A stretch of 64,000 bases of DNA, taken from an uncultured Thermanaerothrix sp. (lineage in GTDB: Bacteria > Chloroflexota > Anaerolineae > Anaerolineales > Anaerolineaceae). The notes under the pieces were generated by a model, which saw nothing but the letters and a program-made list of their open reading frames with translations, was not told the DNA's origin and made no database searches. Location: NCBI RefSeq assembly GCF_938028735.1, contig NZ_CALIMF010000005.1, positions 81,573-145,572 of the forward strand. The letters are read 5' to 3'. Positions 43,850 through 57,089 of the stretch are shown in pieces; position 1 is the first letter of the stretch, and each line of letters begins with the position of its first letter. Position numbers and translations under genes: made by a program.

Positions 43850-45022
43850 CTACTTACCCGCAGCCGAAATGTAAGGCAACGGGCTACGCACAAAGGACTC
43901 CACCGGTAACACATCTACCAGTTCGTACTGGCGAGTGCCCACCCCCAGGGCTTCCGCATATTGGGTGACCAAATAAGGATCCTTATAAGGCCCATGGAGC
44001 CAGCGCAGGGGGTGTCCCTCGCGTGTGTGAACTTCCATAGAGGTGGGGATATTCTCTTCAATGAGGGGAGTGCGCGACGTTACGTCCAGCACGGCCTGAT
44101 CCACAGCGACTAGATCATCTGAACCGAAGATACCGGCATCTGGCAGAATCGGCATGCCAGTAAAACCGAAACAATCGCACACTGGCGTCATGTGGGTGGC
44201 TAAAACAATGTGTACGGCCTTACCAGGCGCAAAGGTGGACATCACAATCGAAGCACTAATGGCACAGGCTTCTTGAAACGAAGCAAAGTTAACCGGGTCA
44301 ATCTTCAGGCTACCGGGGGGCGCCACCTGCAGACAGCGCCCACATTGGTTGCAATTGTCCACATGGAGGTGAAGATGGTCCGGGCGATCCTTATCCTGCA
44401 CCAATGCCCCATGCGGACAGGACGCTATGATTTTCTGGCGCATAGCCGGATCTGGGCACTTCTCCGGAAACCAGTAGGGATCATAGTGACACACATCATG
44501 CATAGCGCTGCGTGTCTCAGCAACCATGCAACCCAGCGCCAGGTTCTTGATCGCGCCACCATACCCACAAGAGGGATGTCCCTTGGCATGGGCCAGGTTA
44601 ACCAGGAAAGTTGCCTCTTCGATCAAACCGGCTACCTTCCAATCCTGGATGTTCTTGTAGGGGCGATGATGGGCATAGTAGTAGCGCTCCTGGGGACCCG
44701 CGGCGGGGTAAATGGGGCACCCCACTACCTCAGGCGTATAGCCGCGCGTCTCGGCACCGGCCACATCCCAAGAGACATCGGCAATGAAGGGCTTACCACC
44801 GCCCTCTTTGATTGCTTGCACCACGCGGCGCACAAAGACCGGGTGCACGGTTGAATAACCCACGTTGTTGCCGGTGTGCATCTTGATGACCACCAGTTCA
44901 TCCTTGACCCGTTCGCGCAAGTTCAATCGCTCGATAATTAAATCCAGTTTGGCCGGCAGAGTCTCGCGCCAATCTAGGCGCGCCTGGCGAGGGGAACCAA
45001 AATAAACCGTTGCACGATTCAT
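43850..45022 (-). CDS. DUF362-family protein with one ferredoxin-like cysteine motif
   Basis: A 390-residue cytoplasmic protein of the DUF362 family: an N-terminal VIKMHTGNNVGYSTVHP, AHAKGHPSCGYGGAIKNLALG, and AVDQAVLDVT near the C-terminus. Residues about 222-243 hold NCNQCGRCLQVAPPGSL, a partial 4Fe-4S motif (C-x2-C-x2-C) in which the fourth cysteine is valine-displaced; upstream, SCPHGALVQ resembles the second half of a ferredoxin repeat. Redox partner and function unknown. Confidence 0.85.
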   Translation of the reverse strand: MNRATVYFGSPRQARLDWRETLPAKLDLIIERLNLRERVKDELVVIKMHTGNNVGYSTVHPVFVRRVVQAIKEGGGKPFIADVSWDVAGAETRGYTPEVVGCPIYPAAGPQERYYYAHHRPYKNIQDWKVAGLIEEATFLVNLAHAKGHPSCGYGGAIKNLALGCMVAETRSAMHDVCHYDPYWFPEKCPDPAMRQKIIASCPHGALVQDKDRPDHLHLHVDNCNQCGRCLQVAPPGSLKIDPVNFASFQEACAISASIVMSTFAPGKAVHIVLATHMTPVCDCFGFTGMPILPDAGIFGSDDLVAVDQAVLDVTSRTPLIEENIPTSMEVHTREGHPLRWLHGPYKDPYLVTQYAEALGVGTRQYELVDVLPVESFVRSPLPYISAAGK

Positions 45023-45079
45023 AGCACACCTCGATAAGCAGGGAGATGATACTTAGATTATAGTAGGGGGTTAAGAAAA

Positions 45080-45099
45080 AAGCCCTGTAAAAAGGGCTT
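45080..45099 (-). terminator. Terminator of the rrn operon
   Basis: Minus strand AAGCCCT-TTTTAC-AGGGCTT followed by TTTTC, about 22 bases after the 5S gene. Confidence 0.85.
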
Positions 45100-45120
45100 G
45101 GGTTTTAAACCAAAAAAGTC

Positions 45121-45239
45121 TCTTGGCAACGACCTACTCTCCCAGGGGGTCGCCCCCCAAGTACCATCGGCGCTGACGGGCTTAACGACCGGGTTCGGGA
45201 TGTGACCGGGTGTACCACCGTCGCTCAAGTCACCAAGAG
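45121..45239 (-). rRNA. rrf: 5S ribosomal RNA
   Basis: About 118 bases with the 5S core: GGTACACCCGGTCACATCCCGAAC-type B/C loop region (CCCGGTCACATCCCGAAC), GTTAAGCCCGTCAGCGCC, and GATGGTACTTGGG. Ends CTCTTGG/CCAAGAG pair. Bounds are approximate to a few bases. Confidence 0.93.
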
Positions 45240-45327
45240 ACTTTTCGGTCATTTGTTAAGTTGCCGTGAATAGTGTGAGTGGGCCTCGATAAGACCCAAC
45301 CGGTCAAAGAGACCTGAGTTCTCCGCA

Positions 45328-48300
<2,973 letters not shown>

Positions 48301-48659
48301 GTGATACGGAGAACCCAGGACTCTTTGTTTTTTGTCCCGTCGAAATTGGGCCTTACGTTGTTTGGCCTACATCACACTATTCACTTTTTAAGGTGCTGCT
48401 CCGATCTTGCGATCGGGCGCCGTTGGCTGGCGCTCAGTGCCCCTCACCGCGCGGTCAGGACCACTCAGCACGAGCCAACTTACTTACCCTATCCCCTTGT
48501 TAATTTTCACGCGGCGACCCGGCTCGCCGCCGGGTCGTCTTCATTCGATCCCTTGCGGTTCGCCTTCGTTACTTAGATCTGCCACTCACTCTGACTCACG
48601 CTACCCAAACACCTCGTCCGTCAAACCTGACCGTTTCCGGCCTCCTCAGTGTAACTCAG

Positions 48660-48732
48660 TGGAGATGAGGGGATTCGAACCCCTGACCTCCGCCGTGCAA
48701 AGGCGGCGCTCTCCCAACTAAGCTACATCCCC
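48660..48732 (-). tRNA. tRNA-Ala (anticodon TGC)
   Basis: Minus strand acceptor GGGGATG/CATCTCC with discriminator A, anticodon arm CCGCC-TTTGCAC-GGCGG (TGC), T arm AGGGG-TTCGAAT-CCCCT. Spacer tRNA between 16S and 23S. CCA is not encoded. Confidence 0.96.
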
Positions 48733-48745
48733 GCGTTCGGGGCAG

Positions 48746-48819
48746 TGGGCCTTTCAGGAGTCGAACCTGAGACCTCGCCCTTATCAGAGGCGCGCTCTAA
48801 CCAGCTGAGCTAAAGGCCC
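48746..48819 (-). tRNA. tRNA-Ile (anticodon GAT)
   Basis: Minus strand acceptor GGGCCTT/AAGGCCC with discriminator A, anticodon arm CGCCT-CTGATAA-GGGCG (GAT), T arm TCAGG-TTCGACT-CCTGA. Thirteen bases upstream of tRNA-Ala in the rrn spacer. CCA is not encoded. Confidence 0.96.
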
Positions 48820-48965
48820 ATCCGGTGCCGCCCGCACCTTAACAACTGAGAAGTGATAGGAAGATCGCCCTGCGACCCGACCTCGCCACCGCTGCGAGGA
48901 TTTGGAGGATCACAGTTCGCACTTTTTTGAGCGCCCCTCCGCAGAGGGTTGCTCAGTGCTCCCTA

Positions 48966-50471
<1,506 letters not shown>

Positions 50472-50573
50472 AGTTTGATATCGCCTTTTCAGGCGTCAAG
50501 GTTAAACTCGCCGGATCGACAGGTGTCTTCCTATCACTCTTCAGTTGTTAAGGTGCTGCTCTCCGAGGGCCAG

Positions 50574-50602
50574 ATTCTACCCATCCTCGCTGCCCCTGTC
50601 AA
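50574..50602 (-). promoter_or_regulatory. rrn promoter P3 (nearest to 16S)
   Basis: Minus strand TTGACA (50597-50602), 17-base spacer, TAGAAT (50574-50579), about 100 bases before 16S. Confidence 0.75.
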
Positions 50603-50775
50603 GGTCTGCCGACAAAACCGCCGATGTTAATCCTGCGCTTTTCTTTCGTCCAGCGGGGTCAACACCGGCTTCGCGTACGACACCCTTGTCAGGCCTGGTC
50701 CCTCTTGAGACTAACCTGTTCAATTGTTAACGATCCGCTCCTTGCGAGCAAGATCGCCCTCACCTTGGGACTCTT

Positions 50776-50804
50776 ATTGTACCGAGTTCCTCGCAGGCTG
50801 TCAA
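50776..50804 (-). promoter_or_regulatory. rrn promoter P2
   Basis: Minus strand TTGACA (50799-50804), 17-base spacer, TACAAT (50776-50781). Confidence 0.8.
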
Positions 50805-50970
50805 GAGGGTTACGCGCCTTTCTCCTGCAGTATTTGCCGCTTTGCCCGGCGCTTGCCATGCGCTGACGATCGCTACTCGCCCGCGCGGAGGCTGGGTCCC
50901 TCTCTATCCACTTGTCATCCATTTGCCGATTGCCCGGCGAAATGGGCCTCTTTCCGAGGCAGCGGGCTTG

Positions 50971-50998
50971 ATTATACTCGCCCTCTTGAGCGTGTCAA
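50971..50998 (-). promoter_or_regulatory. rrn promoter P1 (distal)
   Basis: Minus strand TTGACA (50993-50998), 16-base spacer, perfect TATAAT (50971-50976). It lies just after the endonuclease V stop. The region 50472-51003 otherwise has no gene. Confidence 0.85.
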
Positions 50999-51003
50999 GG
51001 GTT

Positions 51004-51717
51004 TTAATCGCCCTCTTTTCCCCCTTTTTCAACCGAGGCCAGATGATGCGCCAAACGGAGTGGTTCCGGAAGACGATAACCGCGTGTACAATGCATAACC
51101 AGGTCGATCGCCGTTTCCAGGCTAACCCGATGACCGATTGAGACATATACCGGCTTGACCCCTGCCCGCGTACGCAGGGCAGCCCCGATCACCTCCCTCC
51201 CTTCATAAAGGGGTTGCCAGGCACCCACGTTTTCCGCCACGGGTGCATGTTGCCCCACCAAACGCGATTTCGCCACCCCTATCGTCGGCACATCGCACCA
51301 CACTCCCAAATGGCTGGCGATACCCAGGCGGCGTGGATGAGCAATCCCTTGCCCATCCACCAATAGAACATCCGGCCATTTCTCCAACTGGGCTAACGCC
51401 TCCAGGATGGCCGGTACTTCACGGAAAGAAAGCAGCCCTGGAATATATGGGAAGGTGACCACCTTCCGCGCCAACACCTGGTGCCGCAGGGTCAGGGCGG
51501 GGAAATCCAGCACCACCACCGCAGCCCGCGCCACCTGTCCCTGATCCTCAAACCCCACATCCACCCCTGCGATGGTGCAGATTTCACCCAAGCGATCCTC
51601 ACGGATCACCTGTCCACGCCATTGCATTTGAATGACCATCGCCTCTTCCGGGCTTATATCCCAGGCATGGGGAGGAACAAGAGGTAGGGGCATCAGGCTC
51701 AAAACTTCATTTCTCAT
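51004..51717 (-). CDS. nfi: Endonuclease V (deoxyinosine 3' endonuclease)
   Basis: A 237-residue repair nuclease. Catalytic Asp in AGVDVGFE, Glu in LSFREVPAIL, Asp in LLVDGQGIAHPRR, and the conserved ASHLGVWCDVPTIGVAKS (first 18) follow the family order. It nicks DNA 3' to deoxyinosine. The frame is open to 52116, but that extension is antisense to vanW; ATG 51717 is used, 51693 is the alternative. It is divergent from vanW and directly upstream of the rrn promoters. Confidence 0.92.
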   Translation of the reverse strand: MRNEVLSLMPLPLVPPHAWDISPEEAMVIQMQWRGQVIREDRLGEICTIAGVDVGFEDQGQVARAAVVVLDFPALTLRHQVLARKVVTFPYIPGLLSFREVPAILEALAQLEKWPDVLLVDGQGIAHPRRLGIASHLGVWCDVPTIGVAKSRLVGQHAPVAENVGAWQPLYEGREVIGAALRTRAGVKPVYVSIGHRVSLETAIDLVMHCTRGYRLPEPLRLAHHLASVEKGGKEGD

Positions 51718-51815
51718 CCAGGGTTGCTTTAATTTCTGGCATGTAGGTTGCAGCTCCCCAAGGGGAACCCTCACCCATAAATGAGCGTCTCTTATAAAGA
51801 TCGGCTTTCTCAAAG

Positions 51816-51821
51816 TATAAT
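51816..51821 (+). promoter_or_regulatory. -10 box of vanW (near-leaderless)
   Basis: A perfect TATAAT whose predicted start (about 51828) is 5 bases before the ATG at 51833. There is no SD sequence and no good -35 box. Confidence 0.5.
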
Positions 51822-51832
51822 TCAAAACGTAT

Positions 51833-53704
51833 ATGCGCGCCGAACCACTTCCTTTTCCTCGTCTTGATTCTCGCTTGCACCAGGTCTTGGTGATTCTGGC
51901 AAGCGCTGCCTTGGCTTTTATTGGCCTGGTGATTGGAGTGACTCTGCTTTTCCAACTCTGGTTTGCCGGGCGTATCTTCCCCGGTGTGAGCGTGGCAGGG
52001 GTGCCCGTGGGTGGGCTCACCCCCAGCGCTGCGGCCCAGCGCCTGACGGCCGAATGGACATTTCCCCAAACCGGGCGTATCCTGCTCCAGGACAAGGACA
52101 AAATCTGGCTTTTCACTCCTCAGCAATTGGGAGTGTTTCTGGACGCCCACGCCTCTGCACAACAGGCTTTTCGCTTGGGACGTTCTGGCCCGCTCTTAGA
52201 TCGCTTGGGGGATCAAATCCAGGCGCTTTACACCGGCAAAACCCTTTCACCGGTGCTCATTTTCGACCAGCGTATCACCTACCAGCAATTACGCACCTTG
52301 GCCCAAGAGATTGACCGCCCAGTGCTTGAGGCTAGCCTAGGTCTTCAGGGCACCGAGGTGATTGTACGCTCGGGTGAAATTGGGCGCACTCTGGATGTCG
52401 AAGCTTCGCTGATCCTGCTCACGCATCAGTTGCAATCGCTCCAAGATGGTGTCGTCCCGCTCATTATATGTGAAACCCCACCCCTTATTTTGGACGCCAG
52501 TGCCCAGGCCGAGGTGGCGCGGCGCATCCTCAGCCAGCCCCTAACCATCACCTTGCCCGAGGACCAGCCCGATCACGGCCAGGTTGGCCCCTGGGTCTTT
52601 GATCCCCCCACCCTGGCCGGCATGCTGGCCATCGAGCGGGTGCAGGACGAGCACAGTGCCACCTACCGGGTCACCCTGCAACGTGAAGCCTTGCTCAACT
52701 TTTTGAGCAACCTGGCCCCAACATTGGCCAAAGACCCCCAAAACGCACGTTTCATCTTCAATGACGACACCCGCCAACTCGAACTAATCCAGCACGCTGT
52801 GATCGGTCGCCGCCTCAACATTGAGGCCAGTCTGCGCACCATTCAGGAAAAAGTGACCCAAGGCGAGCACACCATTCCTCTGGTGTTTGATTACACCCCG
52901 CCTCCGGTCACCGACGATGCCACCGCCGAGCAACTCGGGATTCGCGAATTGATTCACGCCGAGACGAGTTACTTCTACGGCTCCAGCCGCGAGCGGGTGC
53001 AAAACATCCAAGCCGCTGCAGCGCGTTTTCACGGGCTGTTAGTCGCACCAGGTGAGGTCTTTTCCATGGCCCAGGCCCTGGGCGATATTACCCTGGATAA
53101 CGGATACGCCGAGGCCCTGATCATCGTTGGCAATCAAACCATCAAGGGCGTTGGGGGTGGCGTGTGTCAGGTCAGCACTACCCTCTTCCGGGCAGCTTTC
53201 TTTGCCGGCTACCCCATCATCGAGCGCCACGCGCATGCCTACCGTGTCTACTACTACGAGAAGGTGGCCGGCAATCGCATCAACCCTCGCCTGGCAGGCC
53301 TGGATGCCACCGTCTTTGTCCCGTTGGTGGATTTCAAATTCAAGAACGACACTCCCTATTGGCTACTGATGGAAACTTATGTCAACCCGGCTGCCAGTAC
53401 GCTGACCTGGAAGTTTTACTCCACCTCGGATGGCCGCCGTGTAGAGTGGGACACCACCGGCCCGATCAATGTGGTGGATCCGCCTCCGCCGCTGTACCGC
53501 GAAAACCCCGATCTGGCACAGGGTGAAATCAAGCAGGTGGATTGGGAGGCCCAGGGTGCCGATGTGATCGTTACGCGCACCGTCTACCGCAACGGCGAAG
53601 TGTACCTGCGGGATACCTTCAAGACCCACTACCGTCCTTGGCGGGCCGTCTACGAGTATGGCCCAGGCACTGAGGTGCCCACTCCCGCCAGTGAGGGGGG
53701 ATAA
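51833..53704 (+). CDS. VanW-family exported protein with PG-binding and G5-like regions
   Basis: A 623-residue protein. A short cytoplasmic N-terminus, one membrane helix (about 17-43), then two putative peptidoglycan-binding (PG_binding_4-like) domains (about 50-340), the VanW domain (about 370-510: GEVFSMAQALG, GGGVCQVSTTLFRAAF, RHAHAYRVYYY) and a G5-like C-terminal domain. It sits outside the membrane near the cell wall; the family name comes from vancomycin clusters but most members are not resistance genes. Function undetermined. Confidence 0.9.
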   Translation: MRAEPLPFPRLDSRLHQVLVILASAALAFIGLVIGVTLLFQLWFAGRIFPGVSVAGVPVGGLTPSAAAQRLTAEWTFPQTGRILLQDKDKIWLFTPQQLGVFLDAHASAQQAFRLGRSGPLLDRLGDQIQALYTGKTLSPVLIFDQRITYQQLRTLAQEIDRPVLEASLGLQGTEVIVRSGEIGRTLDVEASLILLTHQLQSLQDGVVPLIICETPPLILDASAQAEVARRILSQPLTITLPEDQPDHGQVGPWVFDPPTLAGMLAIERVQDEHSATYRVTLQREALLNFLSNLAPTLAKDPQNARFIFNDDTRQLELIQHAVIGRRLNIEASLRTIQEKVTQGEHTIPLVFDYTPPPVTDDATAEQLGIRELIHAETSYFYGSSRERVQNIQAAAARFHGLLVAPGEVFSMAQALGDITLDNGYAEALIIVGNQTIKGVGGGVCQVSTTLFRAAFFAGYPIIERHAHAYRVYYYEKVAGNRINPRLAGLDATVFVPLVDFKFKNDTPYWLLMETYVNPAASTLTWKFYSTSDGRRVEWDTTGPINVVDPPPPLYRENPDLAQGEIKQVDWEAQGADVIVTRTVYRNGEVYLRDTFKTHYRPWRAVYEYGPGTEVPTPASEGG

Positions 53705-53720
53705 CGCGCTGGAGAACCCC

Positions 53721-54776
53721 TTACGGCCTCTGCCAAGGCGCCTGGATTAGCGCCGTTTGAGGATCAGCGGCATGCCCTAAGAGAGGTAGGTTCCAGGCTG
53801 TAGCGAGGGTCTTAAGCAGCGAGTAGTGCGTGTAGGGGGTCTCATCCTGGAAACCGCGCTTCACCCATGGCGAGATTAGCACCGTAGCCACGCGCCCGCC
53901 GCCCGGCTCAAAACCACAACACCCTTGCTCGCCCTGGCCTTCATCCCAAGTCAGAATGATCAGCCCTTCCTCTGCCAGAGGCGGGTAGGCCCACAAGCGC
54001 TGCATCCAGGTATCCAGCCAAGCATCCACCACATCCAACCCACAATCATGCCCCGAATGACACAAATCCGGGGTAATAAAGACGAAATCGGGCAACTGAC
54101 CGCGCGCCAGGTCCTCTTCCAGCGCGCTAAGCGGCACTACCCGCTCCTGACAACGTGCCGGATTGGTGCGAATAGGGTCGAAGTAGATAAAGGGATTGTG
54201 CTTGGGGGCGTAACGGTGCGTATACTGCAAATAGCACGGCGCCGGCATAGCCTCTTGATAGGTCTTCCAGGTACGCCCACTGGCCTCAATCCAATCGGGC
54301 AGGCTGGGGGCATCAATGTAACAATCTATGCAATTGGTGCGAATACCAAAGGTATCCCCCGCAATGAGCGCTAAGTAGTTGGGCAGGCTGGGGTGGGTGA
54401 TAGCGTAGTAGCGGGTCAGCAGGGTGTAATCCTTGGCCCATCGGTTGTAGACTGGCATTTGCGGGTTCCCGATCACCCGGGTGATCTCACGATTCTCAAA
54501 GATGAGGATCACAATATGGCGAAAGGCTGGCACTAGGGGCTGGGGAGTGGACGTGGGGGTCACGGTCAAAGTTGGCAACGGAGTGGGAAGCGGTGTAGGG
54601 GATGCCGTTGCCGAGGGCAAGATGGGCAGCGTTGCTGCCACAGTTGGGGTAACAAGAGGTGGCGTGGCAATCTCCCACATAAGACTGGTCGGGGCGCAGG
54701 CAATAAGGAGCATGGCCAGCCCCAGCCCTCCTAAAACCTGGAGAGAGATGCATGAATAAACGTGCCTGTGAGCCAT
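53721..54776 (-). CDS. Secreted phosphoesterase-family lipoprotein
   Basis: A 351-residue protein with a lipobox (MLLIAC, Cys near residue 27) and Thr/Pro linker. The domain resembles the acid phosphatase/phospholipase C-type phosphoesterase family (PF04185): HIVILIFENREITRV, YYAITHPSLPNYLALIAG, FVFITPDLCHSGHDCG, and TWDEGQGE supply metal ligands. ATG 54776 has AGGAGG 5 bases upstream. Likely hydrolyses a phosphomonoester or phospholipid outside the cell. Confidence 0.85.
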   Translation of the reverse strand: MAHRHVYSCISLQVLGGLGLAMLLIACAPTSLMWEIATPPLVTPTVAATLPILPSATASPTPLPTPLPTLTVTPTSTPQPLVPAFRHIVILIFENREITRVIGNPQMPVYNRWAKDYTLLTRYYAITHPSLPNYLALIAGDTFGIRTNCIDCYIDAPSLPDWIEASGRTWKTYQEAMPAPCYLQYTHRYAPKHNPFIYFDPIRTNPARCQERVVPLSALEEDLARGQLPDFVFITPDLCHSGHDCGLDVVDAWLDTWMQRLWAYPPLAEEGLIILTWDEGQGEQGCCGFEPGGGRVATVLISPWVKRGFQDETPYTHYSLLKTLATAWNLPLLGHAADPQTALIQAPWQRP

Positions 54777-54848
54777 GTCCACCTCCTGAACTTCACCTCA
54801 GGAACCGGTACAGGTCAAGCTGATCCACTACGGAATAAGCCTTACCGC

Positions 54849-55589
54849 CTAGCCCTCCGGCTCGAAGTCATCTTCTTCGTAGCGTTCCCAAGCCTGAGGA
54901 CTCCAACCATAGCGCCCCCGCAAGGGCACAAAACTGACCGGTAAAATATCCTCATAGTCCACGTGCCCCCCTTGCTTCGTCCAAACTTGCAGAGTTTGGC
55001 CCAAATAATCCCCGATAGGTATCACTAGGCGTCCCCCCTCATCGAGTTGCTCCAGAAGTGGAGGTGGGGGGGCTGCTGCCGCTGCGGTGACGATGATGCC
55101 CTGGTAGGGTGCCGCCTCCGCATAACCCAAGGTGCCATCGCCCAAAATCACGGTAATGTTCTGCAAGCCCAGGCGCTTGAACGTGGCTTCCGCGCGCCGA
55201 GCCAGCACCTCATGCCGCTCAATAGTGTAGACCCACTTGGCCAGCAGGCTCAGAATCGCCGCCTGGTAACCTGAACCCGTTCCCACTTCCAACACTTTCT
55301 CATCCCCTTTGAGTTGAAGCAGGGAGGTCATCAGCGCCACGATGAAGGGCTGCGAAATCGTCTGCCCCTTACCGATCGGCAGCGGGCCATCATCATAGGC
55401 GCGTGAGCGAAGCGCTGGCGGCACGAACTCGTGGCGGGGAATGCGCCGGAAGGCTTCTAAGACACGCGGATCCCGAATCCCACGTCGCTCAATTTGTTCG
55501 ATCACCATGGCTTCGCGCCACTCGGCAAATACCGATTCATCCGCCATGCCCGCCTCCATCAAAGCCAGTGCCTCTTTCCGCACCCACAT
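54849..55589 (-). CDS. pcm: Protein-L-isoaspartate O-methyltransferase
   Basis: A 246-residue SAM-dependent enzyme: GKGQTISQPFIVALMT and VLEVGTGSGYQAA are the hallmark motifs, and IPRHEFVPP precedes them. It methylates isoaspartyl residues to start repair of damaged proteins. It is longer than E. coli Pcm by an N-terminal helix and acidic C-terminus (RYEEDDFEPEG). A later in-frame ATG at 55547 (MADES) could also be the start. Confidence 0.93.
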   Translation of the reverse strand: MWVRKEALALMEAGMADESVFAEWREAMVIEQIERRGIRDPRVLEAFRRIPRHEFVPPALRSRAYDDGPLPIGKGQTISQPFIVALMTSLLQLKGDEKVLEVGTGSGYQAAILSLLAKWVYTIERHEVLARRAEATFKRLGLQNITVILGDGTLGYAEAAPYQGIIVTAAAAAPPPPLLEQLDEGGRLVIPIGDYLGQTLQVWTKQGGHVDYEDILPVSFVPLRGRYGWSPQAWERYEEDDFEPEG

Positions 55590-55680
55590 TCAATCCCATG
55601 GCAAAGGGCTCCCTTACATATTGTACATAATTCAGGGGTCGAGGGTGTGCCCTATTTTCGCGATCACGGCTCTTGAGCGC

Positions 55681-56763
55681 TTAATCCGCCGAAGTCAAGG
55701 GACGGGCCTGAAGTAAGGCTTGCGCGATCTGACGATCCAGTTTTCCCATTGGGTAATGGGCAAGGTGCGTCAGGGGGACCCATTCCAACGCCGTAGCCTC
55801 CAAGGGTTGGGGTTCCTCACCAACCAGATGGCAATGAAAAGCGTGCAAGGTGACTCGAAAGTGGCTATAAGCATGCTGAAAGACGCCCACCTTCTCCCCC
55901 ACCGTAATAACGGTGCCTAATTCCTCACGAATCTCGCGTTGCAACGCCTCTTCTAAGCTCTCGCCAGGCTCCTGTTTACCCCCAGGAAATTCCCACAGCC
56001 CCCCCAACAATCCTTGTGGCGGGCGTTGTGCCAGCAGCACCCGCTCTCCGCGCCAGATGACGGCTGCCGCCACAGTGTAATGGGGAACATCCCCCCCACG
56101 TCGCCGAACAGGGCGGAGGGACTGGGTTCCACGCGCTCGCGCCAGACACAGCCTTGCCACCGGACAGACCTCACATCGCGGCGTCTGGGGACGGCACAAC
56201 GTTGCCCCTAAATCCATCAACGCTTGGTTGAAATCACCTGGGCGATCGGCGGGCACGTGCACTTGTCCCAGGCGTTTCAATTCGCGCTCACCTGCCGGGC
56301 TATCTACTGGCAGGTCCAGGTCATACAAGCGGGACAGCACCCGCCGCACATTGCCATCCAGCGCCAACACGACCTCGCCAAAGGTAATGGAAGCAATTGC
56401 GGCGGCTGTATAGGGTCCAATTCCCGGCAGGGTTTGCCACTCAGCGGCTCGCTGCGGAAAACGGCCGTTCCACTCCTGGACGAGGATTTGCGCCACGCGG
56501 TGCAATGCCCGCGCACGCTGGTAATATCCCAATCCTTCCCACAAACGCAGCACTTCCTGCTCTGTGGCGGCGGCCAGCGTCTCCAAGTTAGGGAAACGCG
56601 CCATCCAACGCTGAAAATAGGGCAATACCGTCTCCACCTGCGTCTGTTGAAGCATGACCTCCGAGACCCACACCCGATAAGGATCAGGCGGAGACTCTCG
56701 CCAAGGCAGGGATCGGGCGTTCTGGTCAAACCAGGCCAGCAAGCGCTGCGCCAGTTCGCTCAC
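55681..56763 (-). CDS. mutY: Adenine DNA glycosylase (A/G-specific)
   Basis: A 360-residue MutY. Catalytic Glu in SEVMLQQTQ, helix-hairpin-helix LPGIGPYTAAAI, catalytic Asp in LALDGNVRR, 4Fe-4S cysteines C-x6-C-x2-C-x5-C (CRPQTPRCEVCPVARLC), and a C-terminal Nudix-like domain that reads 8-oxo-G (WEFPGGKQEPGESLEEAL). It removes A opposite 8-oxo-G. Confidence 0.96.
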   Translation of the reverse strand: MSELAQRLLAWFDQNARSLPWRESPPDPYRVWVSEVMLQQTQVETVLPYFQRWMARFPNLETLAAATEQEVLRLWEGLGYYQRARALHRVAQILVQEWNGRFPQRAAEWQTLPGIGPYTAAAIASITFGEVVLALDGNVRRVLSRLYDLDLPVDSPAGERELKRLGQVHVPADRPGDFNQALMDLGATLCRPQTPRCEVCPVARLCLARARGTQSLRPVRRRGGDVPHYTVAAAVIWRGERVLLAQRPPQGLLGGLWEFPGGKQEPGESLEEALQREIREELGTVITVGEKVGVFQHAYSHFRVTLHAFHCHLVGEEPQPLEATALEWVPLTHLAHYPMGKLDRQIAQALLQARPLTSAD

Positions 56764-56775
56764 CGCGCCCCCATA

Positions 56776-57078
56776 CTAAAACTGAAAACCACCTCGGGCT
56801 TCTACAATTTTCAAGGAGTAATTCTTGACAAAATCCTGCAATTGGCTGTTGAGGGTCTTCCACTCTTCCGATTGCAAGATCTGGCGTGCCTTGCTGGCTG
56901 AGGATGCCACGGCCCCTACCAGGATTTGAGGATGATCCCCAAAGACAGTAGCCCAAGCATCGCTGAGTTCAAACCCCAAACGCTGTACCCCAGGAATGAA
57001 TTCGCGCACCACGAATTCAAAGTATTCCTGCTCACGATCAGGGCGGATATCCCAAGACATCAACAACTTGACGGCCAA
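56776..57078 (-). CDS. Small hypothetical protein (dimeric alpha-beta barrel-like)
   Basis: A 100-residue soluble protein (LLMSWDIRPDREQEYFEFVV) reminiscent of NIPSNAP/Dabb-type ferredoxin folds, but not identified. TTG 57078 has AGGAG six bases upstream. It is 11 bases after the MBL-fold gene and 12 before mutY, so it is co-transcribed with both. Confidence 0.7.
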   Translation of the reverse strand: MAVKLLMSWDIRPDREQEYFEFVVREFIPGVQRLGFELSDAWATVFGDHPQILVGAVASSASKARQILQSEEWKTLNSQLQDFVKNYSLKIVEARGGFQF

Positions 57079-57089
57079 GGCTAACTCCT

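Noticed and set aside
51718..52162. N-terminal extension of endonuclease V and another minus-strand frame
   Set aside because: Both are antisense to the vanW coding sequence and carry no family motif.
51833..53704. VanW as a vancomycin-resistance gene
   Set aside because: No vanHAX or regulator nearby; the family is widespread without resistance roles.
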